Shown in pieces: positions 15,358 to 23,666 of a stretch of DNA of 64,000 bases. The notes below the pieces were generated by a model. That model was not told the DNA's origin and made no database searches. It saw only the letters and a program-made list of their open reading frames with translations. Numbering within the stretch: position 1 is the first letter of the stretch; every line of letters starts with the position of its first letter. The translations under genes were made by a program, and so were the position numbers. Source of the DNA: Kribbella jiaozuonensis (GTDB taxonomy: Bacteria > Actinomycetota > Actinomycetes > Propionibacteriales > Kribbellaceae); the NCBI RefSeq assembly GCF_005233875.1, contig NZ_SZPZ01000001.1, positions 496,001 to 560,000 of the forward strand. The letters run 5' to 3'.

Positions 15358-15679
15358 AGTCGCGTTGACCGGAGTCTTCGCGGCCCTCGCCGACCCGACC
15401 CGCCGGGCGATCCTGACCCGGCTCAAGGACGGCGATGCGACCGTCGCGGAGCTCGCGGCGCCGTTCAGCATGTCGCAGCCGGCCGTCTCCAAGCATCTGA
15501 AGGTGCTCGAGCAGGCCGGACTGATCAGCCGCTCCCAACGCGCGACCGCGCGGCTGAGTCACCTCGAGGCGGAGCCGCTCCGCGCGGCGGTCGGGTGGTT
15601 GATGGACTATCGCGCGTACTGGGCGGAGAGCTTCGACCGCCTGGACGAGCTGCTCGACGACCTCAAGGAGCAGTCATGA
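15332..15679 (+). CDS. ArsR-family repressor, SRPBCC-associated type
   Basis: Winged-helix regulator of 115 aa. Motifs are FAALADPTRRAILTRLKDGDATVAELA and MSQPAVSKHLKVLEQAGLI. It lacks the cysteine ligands of metal sensors, as is usual for ArsR proteins encoded beside SRPBCC genes. The ATG at 15332 lies inside the putative operator, so repression may block both transcription and initiation. The gene overlaps the SRPBCC gene by an ATGA, and an SDR gene follows in the same operon. The inducing ligand is unknown. Confidence 0.85.
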   Translation: MVLKPSGSEVALTGVFAALADPTRRAILTRLKDGDATVAELAAPFSMSQPAVSKHLKVLEQAGLISRSQRATARLSHLEAEPLRAAVGWLMDYRAYWAESFDRLDELLDDLKEQS

Positions 15680-16152
15680 AGGTCGTCGCCGAGCCCGGCC
15701 AACCGCAGGTCGTCATCACGCGGGACTTCAACGCGCCGCGGGAGCTGCTGTTCCGCGCGTACACCGAACCCGAGCTGGTGAAGCGCTGGCTCGGTCCGGC
15801 CGGGCTCGAGCTGGTCGTGAACCAGCTCGATCCGCGGCACGGCGGCCGCTGGCGATGGACGCACTACGACGGGGACGGCAAGGGCTATGTGTTCCACGGG
15901 CTGTACCACGGAGAGCCGACGCCGGAGCGGATCGTGCAGACGTACGAGTTCGACCAGGCGCCAGGCACCGTCTACCTGAACCTGATCACCTTCGACGAGG
16001 CCGACGGGGTCACCACACTGACCCAGAACACGGTGTTCTTCGCGGTCGAGGACCGCGACCTGTACGTCGCCGGCGGCATGGAGCGCGGTATCCGCGCGTC
16101 CATGCAGCAGCTCGAAGACCTCGTCACCGAACTGGCCGAGGAGGCCCACTGA
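15676..16152 (+). CDS. SRPBCC (AHSA1-like) ligand-binding protein
   Basis: Protein of 158 aa with the START-like helix-grip fold. Typical AHSA1 signatures are ITRDFNAPRELLFRAYTEPELVKRWLGP near the N-terminus and MERGIRASMQQLEDLV at the C-terminal helix. The fold has a deep hydrophobic pocket and usually binds a small lipophilic molecule. The start is the ATG that overlaps the ArsR stop; the frame is open further upstream but within the ArsR gene. Co-transcription with ArsR and an SDR suggests binding or modification of the compound that the regulator responds to. Confidence 0.85.
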   Translation: MKVVAEPGQPQVVITRDFNAPRELLFRAYTEPELVKRWLGPAGLELVVNQLDPRHGGRWRWTHYDGDGKGYVFHGLYHGEPTPERIVQTYEFDQAPGTVYLNLITFDEADGVTTLTQNTVFFAVEDRDLYVAGGMERGIRASMQQLEDLVTELAEEAH

Positions 16153-16895
16153 TGATGCTCACCGACAAACACGCGATCGTGTACGGCGCGGCCGGACCGA
16201 TCGGCAGCGCAGTCGCCAAGGCGTTCGCCGCCGAGGGCGCGACCGTGCACCTGGCCGGCCGTACGGCGGAAAGCCTGGAACGCGTCGCCGACGAGATCCG
16301 CTCCGCCGGCGGCACCGCTGACGTCGCGGTAGTCGACGCTCTCGACGAGAAGTCGGTCGACGAACACGCGGAGGCGGTCGGCCGGATCGACATCTCGTTC
16401 AACCTGATCGGCCACCAGCAGTTCTTCGGTACGCCGCTGGTCGACATGCCGCTCGCAGACTTCGAGCAGCCGGTCACGACCATGGTCCGGACGTTCTACC
16501 TGACCTCGCGGGCGGCCGCGCGGCGGATGATCCCGCAGGGTTCGGGCGTGATCCTGACCTTCGGCGGGTACGGCGAACCCGCCGCGAACCTCGGTGGTTT
16601 CCAGGTGGGCTTCGGGGCTGTCGAGGCGCTACGCCGCGGTCTCGCGCTGGAGCTCGGGCAGCACGGGATTCGCGTGCTGACGTTGCAGACCAACGGAATC
16701 CCGGAGGCTGTACCGGCCGGCTTCCCCGAGAAGGCAGCCCAGGCGATCGCGAAACACACCGCCGACAGCACGATGCTCAAGCGCGCCGCGACGCTGTCCG
16801 ATGTCGGTGCTCTTGCGGTGTTCGCCGCTTCGGACCTGGCTCGCTCGATGACCGGCACCGCCCTCAACCTGACGGCGGGCGCGGTCGTCAACTAG
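16152..16895 (+). CDS. Atypical short-chain dehydrogenase lacking the YxxxK pair
   Basis: Rossmann protein of 247 aa with the SDR nucleotide loop YGAAGPIGSAVAKAF at the N-terminus. At the usual catalytic site the sequence reads GGFQVGFGAVEALRRG, so both the Tyr and the Lys of YxxxK are Phe. Other SDR features, such as the helix after the site and the C-terminal LNLTAGAVVN, are kept. Normal ketone/alcohol chemistry is therefore doubtful; a binding or non-redox role is possible. The ATG overlaps the SRPBCC stop by 1 nt, with a second ATG directly after it. It is the last gene of the ArsR operon. Confidence 0.8.
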   Translation: MMLTDKHAIVYGAAGPIGSAVAKAFAAEGATVHLAGRTAESLERVADEIRSAGGTADVAVVDALDEKSVDEHAEAVGRIDISFNLIGHQQFFGTPLVDMPLADFEQPVTTMVRTFYLTSRAAARRMIPQGSGVILTFGGYGEPAANLGGFQVGFGAVEALRRGLALELGQHGIRVLTLQTNGIPEAVPAGFPEKAAQAIAKHTADSTMLKRAATLSDVGALAVFAASDLARSMTGTALNLTAGAVVN

Positions 16896-16900
16896 CGTCG

Positions 16901-18055
16901 TCAGACGACGTTGCGTTCGGCGCGGGTTGCGGAGTACGCGAAGCGGCGGGCGCTCAAGGGGCTGATGTCGACGAAGGGCTCGCGGCCGAGGTACAGGTCG
17001 CGGATCACCTCGCCGACGGCTGGGCCTTGGAGGAAGCCGTGGCCGGAGAAGCCGGTCGCGTAGAGGAAACGGGAGACGTCGTCCGCCTCGCCGATCAGGG
17101 CGTTGTGGTCGGGCGTGATCTCGTACAGGCCGGCCCAGCCGCCTGTGAGGCCGACGTCGAGGAGCGACGGTGCGCGGCGGGCCATGATGTCGGTCAGGCG
17201 GGGGATCCAGGTGTCTGTGCGGTTCAGGTGGAAGCCGGGTTGCTCGTCGGGATCGGACATGCCGACCAGCAGGCCAGGACCCTCGCGGTGGAGGTAGAAC
17301 GTGGTGCCGAAGTCGATCGTCATCGGCAGCCCGGCCGGGAGATCGGGGATCGCTTCGGTCACCACGATCTGCCGGCGCAGCGGGGTGACCGGCAACTCGA
17401 CCCCGACCGACGCGGCAAGACTCTCGGACCAGGCGCCGGCGGCGCAGATCACAGTGCTCGTCCGGACTGTGCCGCGGTTGGTCCGCACCGCGGTCAGATG
17501 GTTGCCTACAGCATCAACCCCGACAACTTCACATCCGGTCACGAGTGTCGCGCCGAGTCGGCGGGCGGCCGTCGCGTAACCGAGTACGACGGATTCCGGC
17601 GTACAGTGCCCGCCTGTCGGTGAGAAGCACGCGCCGACCAACCCGTCAGGCGCGACGATCGGCGCGAGTGCGACGGCTTCGTCGACCGAGATCATTCGGG
17701 TCGGTTGGCCGAGGGTGTTCTGCAGTCCCGTGCTTTCGCGGAATTGCTCCAGCTGCTCGTCGGTCTCCAGCAGGAACAGATACCCGACCCGATGCAGGTC
17801 GATCTCCTGACCGGGCCGTTCCGCGAACCGCGCGAAGGCCTCCAGACTGCGCGCGCCGAGGGCAATGTTCACCGCGTCGGAGAAGTTCGCCCGCACCCCA
17901 CCCGCAGCCTTACAGGTCGACCCCGAGCCGAGCTGGTCCCGCTCGAGCAGCACCACATCCTCGACGCCGGCCTCTGCGAGGTGGAAGGCGATGCTCGTGC
18001 CCATCACCCCGCCTCCCACGATCACGACGTCGGCGGACTCGGGCACTGTGGTCAC
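16901..18055 (-). CDS. FAD-dependent amine/amino-acid oxidase (DadA/SoxB-like)
   Basis: Flavoprotein of 384 aa. The N-terminal dinucleotide motif is VVIVGGGVMGTSIAFHLAEAG and ends with the acidic residue in LLERD. The C-terminal FAD contact region contains GLYEITPDHNALIG and ATGFSGHGFLQGPAVGE, typical of sarcosine oxidase and D-amino acid dehydrogenase relatives. The GTG start overlaps the upstream aldehyde dehydrogenase stop by 4 nt (GTGA); longer open frame upstream lies inside that gene. The pair suggests oxidative deamination of an amine to an aldehyde, which the partner then oxidises. The substrate is not identifiable. Confidence 0.85.
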   Translation of the reverse strand: MTTVPESADVVIVGGGVMGTSIAFHLAEAGVEDVVLLERDQLGSGSTCKAAGGVRANFSDAVNIALGARSLEAFARFAERPGQEIDLHRVGYLFLLETDEQLEQFRESTGLQNTLGQPTRMISVDEAVALAPIVAPDGLVGACFSPTGGHCTPESVVLGYATAARRLGATLVTGCEVVGVDAVGNHLTAVRTNRGTVRTSTVICAAGAWSESLAASVGVELPVTPLRRQIVVTEAIPDLPAGLPMTIDFGTTFYLHREGPGLLVGMSDPDEQPGFHLNRTDTWIPRLTDIMARRAPSLLDVGLTGGWAGLYEITPDHNALIGEADDVSRFLYATGFSGHGFLQGPAVGEVIRDLYLGREPFVDISPLSARRFAYSATRAERNVV

Positions 18056-19596
18056 GGGAGTTGGAAGGTGAAGTCGGCTTCGACGGTTTCGATGTCCATC
18101 TGGGCCTTCTGCAACCGGCCGGAGTAATCCCAGTTCATCGACTGCCAGCGGGTGAACTGGTCCAGCACCCAGATCCCGCTCTGGCGCGACCCGTTGCCCG
18201 ACTTCCCGTTGCCGCCGAACGGTAAGTGAGCCTCCGCGCCGGACGTCGAGTTGTTCACACTCACCATCCCCGCCGAGATCCCCTGCGCGAACCGGAACGC
18301 CTTGTTCGGGTCGGTGGTGTAGATCGAGCTCGAGAGCCCGTACCCAGACTTGTTGCCCAGAGCAATCGCTTCGTCCAGCTCGGAGTACGGCGTGACGGCC
18401 ACGATCGGCCCGAACGTCTCGTTCATGAACAGCTCGTCGTCCGGCTGCACGCCGGCCACGATCACCGGGTGGTAGAACAACCCGTCCGACGGATCGCCGA
18501 CGAACCCGGTCCGCGGATTGTCCGCGGTGACCCGCCCGGTCCGCCCGAGGACCCGATGATGCGGCTCGATCCACCCCAGCGACTTCTCGAACCCGGCTGC
18601 GAACTTCTCGTCCAGCAACGGCCCGAACAGCACGTCCTGCGCCGGATCGCCCATCGCCGCCTCGGCAACAGCCCGCTCGAACCGATCGAGGAACTCCTCG
18701 TGCACCGACCGATGGACGATCGCCGTACCGAGTGAGGTGCACCGCTGTCCCGCCGTACCGAAGCCGGAGAACAGCGCGCCCTCCACGGCCAAGTCGAGGT
18801 CCGCGTCCTCGGTGATGATCATCGGGTTCTTGCCGCCGAGCTCGAGGCACGGCGTCTGCAGGTGCCGACCGCACAGCTCGCCAATCCGCTCGCCGACCGC
18901 GCTCGATCCGGTGAAGCCGACCTTGTTGATAAGCCCGGCCTGCAACGCTTGCTCGAGACCGGTGAACGTGTCCGACCCGTCGGCGTACACCACGTTGAAG
19001 ACACCGGCCGGTACGCCGGAGTGCGCGAAGATCTCGTAGAACGCGTCCGAGACGACCGCGGAGTACTCCGCCGGCTTCCAGACCACGGTGTTGCCGCAGA
19101 GCAACGCCGGCACGATGTACCAGGACGGGACCGCGACCGGGAAGTTGCCGGCCGTGATCACCGCGACCGTCCCGACCGGTCGGCGGAACGTGAACAGCTG
19201 CTTGTCCGGCATCTCCGACGGCACCGTCTGCCCGTACAGCCGGCGGCCCTCGCCGAGGAAGAAGTCGCAGGTGTCGATGATCTCCTGCACCTCGCCCAGC
19301 GCCTCGGCGAGCGGCTTGCCGATCTCCTGGGTGACGAGCGCCGCGAGCCGCTCCTTGTTCAGCGTCATCAGCCGGCCGACGTTCGAGATCACCTGACCGC
19401 GCTGCGGCGCCGGTGTCGCAGCCCACGCGGCCTGCGCGGAGTGTGCCGCCGACGCGGCCCGGACGAACACGTCCGGCCCGGCGCTACCGACCGTCCCGAC
19501 GACCTCGCTCAACCGAGCAGGGTTGGTCGACGGAGAACGCCGTACCGCCTCCGTCACACGCTCGCCACCGACAACGGACAGCACCTCTACGGCCAT
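18052..19596 (-). CDS. NAD(P)-dependent aldehyde dehydrogenase
   Basis: Aldehyde dehydrogenase superfamily protein of 514 aa, full length. Visible catalytic residues are Asn151 in ITAGNFP, Glu252 in CLELGGKNP and the nucleophile Cys286 in GTAGQRCTS. The SxxFTGSS-type cofactor motif is KVGFTGSSAVGERI. The GTAGQRCT context resembles ALDH7-type enzymes that act on semialdehydes. GGGGAGG lies shortly before the ATG at 19596. It is the first gene of a two-gene operon with an FAD oxidase, so a role in catabolism of an amine or amino acid is likely. Confidence 0.9.
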   Translation of the reverse strand: MAVEVLSVVGGERVTEAVRRSPSTNPARLSEVVGTVGSAGPDVFVRAASAAHSAQAAWAATPAPQRGQVISNVGRLMTLNKERLAALVTQEIGKPLAEALGEVQEIIDTCDFFLGEGRRLYGQTVPSEMPDKQLFTFRRPVGTVAVITAGNFPVAVPSWYIVPALLCGNTVVWKPAEYSAVVSDAFYEIFAHSGVPAGVFNVVYADGSDTFTGLEQALQAGLINKVGFTGSSAVGERIGELCGRHLQTPCLELGGKNPMIITEDADLDLAVEGALFSGFGTAGQRCTSLGTAIVHRSVHEEFLDRFERAVAEAAMGDPAQDVLFGPLLDEKFAAGFEKSLGWIEPHHRVLGRTGRVTADNPRTGFVGDPSDGLFYHPVIVAGVQPDDELFMNETFGPIVAVTPYSELDEAIALGNKSGYGLSSSIYTTDPNKAFRFAQGISAGMVSVNNSTSGAEAHLPFGGNGKSGNGSRQSGIWVLDQFTRWQSMNWDYSGRLQKAQMDIETVEADFTFQLP

Positions 19597-19619
19597 GCGG
19601 GATCCTCCCCAGCTGCGAC

Positions 19620-20243
19620 TCAGTCGTGAGGCTCCACCCTAAGTGGGAGCTTGTTGCCGGGGTAGAGATCCGGGATCGGGATCGGCATCCGCCACAGGTG
19701 CGAGTCCGGGTGGATCATGCCGTGCCGGATGGCGACGTACCGGAGCAGGCGGAGCGGGCCGGCGATCAGGACGAACGCCAGCGGGAGCTCGACCAGCAGA
19801 GCGCTGAGCAGGGCCTGGGTGAGGTCACCGCCGCGGTGGCTGGTCATCACGTCGAACCAGGCGTCACAGATCAGCAGCACGCCGGTCGCGAACGCGGTCG
19901 GGAACACGAACTGCTTGCGCTTCCAGCCGGCGAGCGCGGTCAGGATCAGCATCGTGAGCAGCAGGATGTCGAAGCCCACCCAGGTCGCGACCCAGTTCCG
20001 CGCGACGTAGTGGCTCGGGAGGGTGATCGCCAGGTACACGGTCCACGGGATCAGGGCGGCCGCGCAGACCAGCATCAGCACGGTCCGCCACTTGCGCAGC
20101 CGGTCCATGGTTCGCCGGGACGGCAGTCCGCCCGGGTTCGGCGCCAGCCGCAGGATCAGGTCCCGCCGCTCGGCCGGCGTCATCAACGCGATCTCTTCGT
20201 CGGTCAGCTGCACATTTCGAGTATGCCTTGTGATTCCATTCAC
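19620..20243 (-). CDS. Multi-pass membrane protein of unknown function
   Basis: Protein of 207 aa with about four hydrophobic helices between residues 52 and 180, such as TVLMLVCAAALIPWTVYLAI, ILLLTMLILTALAGW and LLSALLVELPLAFVLIAGPL. The N-terminal 50 residues are cytoplasmic and contain VQLTDEEIALMTPAERRDLILRL, which resembles a short regulatory or docking segment. No family with a known role is recognised. The gene is 23 nt downstream of the ALDH start on the opposite side of that promoter, so it is probably a separate unit. Confidence 0.6.
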   Translation of the reverse strand: MNGITRHTRNVQLTDEEIALMTPAERRDLILRLAPNPGGLPSRRTMDRLRKWRTVLMLVCAAALIPWTVYLAITLPSHYVARNWVATWVGFDILLLTMLILTALAGWKRKQFVFPTAFATGVLLICDAWFDVMTSHRGGDLTQALLSALLVELPLAFVLIAGPLRLLRYVAIRHGMIHPDSHLWRMPIPIPDLYPGNKLPLRVEPHD

Positions 20244-20300
20244 AAGCTAGTAATCTGGTTCCCGGTAAGCAACTGTCGATGATGACAGCGAGGTGTGGGC

Positions 20301-20777
20301 ATGACCAAGCGCAGACCACCGGGTATGAGTAACCAGGAGTGGGTCGAGTCGCAGATCCAGCTGGCGCAGAACCAGGGCGAGTTCGAGAACCTGCCCGGTG
20401 CCGGCAAACCACTGAAGCTGGCGGACGACCACGATCCCGACTGGTGGGTCAAGGACTTCATCCGCCGCGAGGACGTCGAGACCGAGGCCCTCCTGCCGCC
20501 GGCGATGCTGCTCCGCAAGGAGAAGCAGCAGGTGTACGAGAAGGTCCGCGGGATGCGGCGCGAGTCCGAGGTCCGCGAGTACCTGGCCGATCTGAACAAG
20601 CGGATCCGGATCAGCATCCGCGACACCACCGGACCGGTCGTGCCGACAGGCCCGGTGAACGAGGACGCGATCATCGCCCAGTGGCGGATGGACCGGCCCG
20701 GGACCGAGCCGCGTCAACAGCCCGCCGAGGAGCACCGGCCGAGGAAGAAGTCGGTCTGGCAGCGGCTGTTCAGCTGA
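20301..20777 (+). CDS. DUF1992 (DNAJC28-like) family protein
   Basis: Soluble protein of 158 aa. The N-terminal part has the hallmark of DUF1992: WVESQIQLAQNQGEFENLPGAGKPL, then DPDWWVKDFIRRE and LLPPAMLLRKEKQ. The rest is helical and charged, ending in a basic tail KKSVWQRLF. The domain is known from eukaryotic DNAJC28 and bacterial homologues, without a clear role. The ATG at 20301 has AGCGAGG about 7 nt upstream; a GTG two codons earlier is possible. Its 3' end overlaps the convergent E1 gene by 8 nt. Confidence 0.8.
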   Translation: MTKRRPPGMSNQEWVESQIQLAQNQGEFENLPGAGKPLKLADDHDPDWWVKDFIRREDVETEALLPPAMLLRKEKQQVYEKVRGMRRESEVREYLADLNKRIRISIRDTTGPVVPTGPVNEDAIIAQWRMDRPGTEPRQQPAEEHRPRKKSVWQRLFS

Positions 20778-22869
20778 GCATGTCGCGGGCGGCGGTCTCG
20801 ATGGTCTGCTCACTCAGCAGTACGTCGTGCGCCGCCGCGCCGAGCGGGACGTACGAGTCGTAGCTCGTCACCCGGCCCAGCCGCCCGGTGTAGCCGTGGT
20901 CGATCAGCGTGGCCAGGATGCCCTCGGACACGCCGCCGGACCGCCGGGTCTCGTCCGCGACCAGCACGCGTCCGGTGATGTTTGCCTGCAGCAACAGATC
21001 CTCGACCGGCAGCGGCGCCAGCCAGCGCAGGTCGAGGACGCGGACGCCCGGCACCCGGGCAGCCACCCGCAGGCTCATCGGCACGCCGTTCCCGAACGTG
21101 ACGATGGTCAGGTCGGTCCCGTCGCCGTACGTCCGGCCGCGGCCGATCGGCACCGGTTCGTCCGGGTACGCCGCCAGCCACTGGTCGTCGCCGTCGTCGT
21201 ACAGGTCCCGCCGGTGGTAGAGCGCGATCGGCTCGAGGAACACGCTCACGGTGCCGGACGATCGCGCCGCCGCCGTACACGCGTGCAGCATCGCGGCCGC
21301 ATCGTCGGGCCGCGACGGTGATGCGATCACGATGCCGGGGATGTCCCGCAGTACGCCGATCGCGTCGTCGTTGTGGAAGTGACCGCCGAAGCCCTTCTGG
21401 TACCCGTAGCCGGCGATCCGCAGCACCATCGGGTTCGCGTACTGCTCCTGCGAGAAGAACTTCAGCGACGCCGCCTCGCCGCGGAGCTGGTCCTCGGCGT
21501 TGTGCAGGTAGGCGAGGTACTGGATCTCGGGAATCGGCAGCAGCCCGGACACGCCCGCGCCGAGCGCCAGCCCGAGGATCGACTGCTCGTCGAGCAGGGT
21601 GTCGAAGACGCGGGGCGGCCCGAAGGCCTTCTGCAGTCCGCGCGTGACGCCGTACACGCCGCCCTTGCGGCCGACGTCCTCGCCGAAGACCATCGCCTCG
21701 GGGTACGACGCGAGCACGTCGCTCAGAGCGCGGTTGATCGACTGGCTGAGCGTGAGACGTTCTGTGGACGGGGTGCGCTCGGGCAGTGCGTCGGCAACGG
21801 CATCCGGTGACGGGAAGCGGAGGGGAGCGGCGACGGTCTCGGCGGAGGAGAGCTGCGGGAGGCCGGCGACCTCGGCCGCGATCCGGAGCGCTTCGGCGTG
21901 CTTGTCCTCGTACAGCTCGATGATCTCGTCGGCCGTGTAGCCGGCGCCGAGCAGGTAGCGCGCCGTACCGAGGAGTGGGTCGCGTTCCTCGTCCGCGGCC
22001 AGCTCGGCGGGAGAGCGGTACGCCGTCTCGACGTCGGAGCCGGCGTGGCCGAGCAGGCGGACGGTCCGCAGGCGGAGGAAGGCCGGGCGGCGGTTGCGCC
22101 GTACGAAGGTCGCCGCCTCGGTCGCCATCGACAGGGCCGCGTCCAGGTCGGTGCCGTCGGCGTCGAAGTACCGCAGGCCTGGGCGGGAGCCGTACGCCTG
22201 CCGGATCCAGCCGTCCGGCGTACGCACGCTGATCCCGATCCCGTTGTCCTCGCAGACCATCAGCAGCGGCATCGGCAGACCCTGGTACGACGCGTGCAGC
22301 GCCGCGTTGATGGCGCCGGTCGCGGTCGAGTGGTTCGCGGACGCGTCGCCGAAGCTGGTCACGACGATCGCGTCGGCCGGCCACGGTGACGGTACGCCGA
22401 GCTTCGCCGACCGGTTCAGCGAGAACGCGACGCCCATCGCGCGCGGCAGGTGGGATGCGATCGTCGAGGTCTGCGGGATGATCGACAGCTCGTGCCGGCC
22501 GAACACCTTGTGCCGGCCACCCGCGATCGGCTCGCTGGTCGCCGCGGCGACGCCGAGCAGGATGTCGCGGAGGCCCTCCTTCGACCCGCACTGCGCGGCG
22601 CGGGTGAGGTAGAAGGCGCCGGAGCGGTAGTGCAGCAGTGCCGGGTCGGTCGGCTCGAGGGCGGCGGCGACGGCCGCGTTGCCCTCGTGACCGGCCGAGC
22701 CGATCGTGTAGAAGCCGGTGCCCTGGGACTGCATCCAGCGAGCGGCGAGGTCCGCGTGCCGGCTGCCGAGCTGAGCGTCGTACAGGCCGCGGAGCAGCTC
22801 TGCGTCGTGCTCCCACGGGGCCGGGGCGAGGCCGCGGACGCGTTCGGCGAAGGTCCTCATCTGATACAT
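20770..22869 (-). CDS. Fused alpha/beta E1 component of a 2-oxoacid dehydrogenase
   Basis: Thiamine-diphosphate enzyme of about 700 aa in which the E1-alpha and E1-beta chains are joined. The alpha part has the ThDP motif FGDASANHSTATGAINAA and a CEDNGIGIS segment. The beta part has MVFGEDVGRKGGVYGVTRGL, then GYQKGFGGHFHNDD and VLVADETRRSGGVSEG. Fused E1 proteins of this type are related to branched-chain 2-oxoacid dehydrogenases. No E2 or E3 gene is adjacent, so the partner must lie elsewhere. The frame is open to a GTG at 23037 through a Pro/His-rich stretch that overlaps the divergent gene; an ATG at 22869 or 22860 is more likely, but the start is uncertain. Confidence 0.82.
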   Translation of the reverse strand: MYQMRTFAERVRGLAPAPWEHDAELLRGLYDAQLGSRHADLAARWMQSQGTGFYTIGSAGHEGNAAVAAALEPTDPALLHYRSGAFYLTRAAQCGSKEGLRDILLGVAAATSEPIAGGRHKVFGRHELSIIPQTSTIASHLPRAMGVAFSLNRSAKLGVPSPWPADAIVVTSFGDASANHSTATGAINAALHASYQGLPMPLLMVCEDNGIGISVRTPDGWIRQAYGSRPGLRYFDADGTDLDAALSMATEAATFVRRNRRPAFLRLRTVRLLGHAGSDVETAYRSPAELAADEERDPLLGTARYLLGAGYTADEIIELYEDKHAEALRIAAEVAGLPQLSSAETVAAPLRFPSPDAVADALPERTPSTERLTLSQSINRALSDVLASYPEAMVFGEDVGRKGGVYGVTRGLQKAFGPPRVFDTLLDEQSILGLALGAGVSGLLPIPEIQYLAYLHNAEDQLRGEAASLKFFSQEQYANPMVLRIAGYGYQKGFGGHFHNDDAIGVLRDIPGIVIASPSRPDDAAAMLHACTAAARSSGTVSVFLEPIALYHRRDLYDDGDDQWLAAYPDEPVPIGRGRTYGDGTDLTIVTFGNGVPMSLRVAARVPGVRVLDLRWLAPLPVEDLLLQANITGRVLVADETRRSGGVSEGILATLIDHGYTGRLGRVTSYDSYVPLGAAAHDVLLSEQTIETAARDMLS

Positions 22870-23021
22870 GATCCGTGATGACGGTCCGTGCCACAGCTCG
22901 GCCCACGGGTTGAACACCTCACCCGGTTGGGGCCACGCTGGACGGGGAACGGTGCCGGTGGCTCGTTCGTTCGTCGGGGGAGGGGGATCTGGGTTGTGGT
23001 GACGATGAGTGAGCTGCGGTG

Positions 23022-23666
23022 ATGCATCGGTCTGCACTGGTACGGCGAATGGGGGTCGCGGCGGGTCTCGGAATCGGGACGGCCGGGGCGCTCTGCGGCG
23101 TGCTGCTGCTGGGTCCGCTGGCCGCGTCGATCCTGCTGGCCGTGGTGTTCCTGCTGGTCTGGCCGCTGGCCGCGGTGGTCCGGCATGTGGCCGACGAAGA
23201 GCCGTACGGCTCCTCGGCTGTGATCGCGGCCGCGTGCGCGGCGGCAGTGCTGTGCCTGCCCGGGCTGGTGCGGCTGCTCGCTTGGGGCGCGCTCGGGATA
23301 GCGGCGGCGCTGCTGCTGGCCGGCCTGTTCATCGTCATCGACCTCGTGGTGCCCGATCGGCCACCACGCCGGCGTCGGTCGCGTAAGCAGCGCAGGCTGG
23401 AGCGCCTCACCGAGGCCCAGTTCGACGAGGACGAGCGGCTGATCGAGTCGCTGCAGTGCCCGCTGAGCATCGAGGAGCTCTGCGGCGTCTGGTCCGACAC
23501 CGCGATGCAGCTGTCCAAGGGAGCCGGCCTCCGCGATCGCCAGGCCGTCGCCGAAGTACGCCGGATCTGCCTCGACGAATTCGAACGCCGCAACCCCGAA
23601 GGCTTCCACCGCTGGCTCGACGCCGGCGCACCGGCCAACCCGAGCCGCTACCTCCTCGGCAACTAG
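23022..23666 (+). CDS. Membrane protein with a soluble C-terminal domain
   Basis: Protein of 214 aa. Two pairs of hydrophobic helices occupy residues 10-110, including VAAGLGIGTAGALCGVLLLG and LGIAAALLLAGLFIVIDLVV. A very basic stretch PPRRRRSRKQRR follows on the cytoplasmic side. The soluble C-terminus contains LQCPLSIEELCGVWSDTAMQL and RICLDEFERRNPEGFHRWLDAG, a pattern I recall only in actinobacterial hypotheticals. GTG at 23019 directly before the ATG is an alternative start. No function is recognised. The 3' end overlaps the Ku gene by 4 nt. Confidence 0.6.
   Translation: MHRSALVRRMGVAAGLGIGTAGALCGVLLLGPLAASILLAVVFLLVWPLAAVVRHVADEEPYGSSAVIAAACAAAVLCLPGLVRLLAWGALGIAAALLLAGLFIVIDLVVPDRPPRRRRSRKQRRLERLTEAQFDEDERLIESLQCPLSIEELCGVWSDTAMQLSKGAGLRDRQAVAEVRRICLDEFERRNPEGFHRWLDAGAPANPSRYLLGN

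Noticed and set aside
23005..23022. Five-codon ORF ending in TGATG before the membrane protein at 23022
   Set aside because: Too short, with no ribosome-binding site; likely chance.
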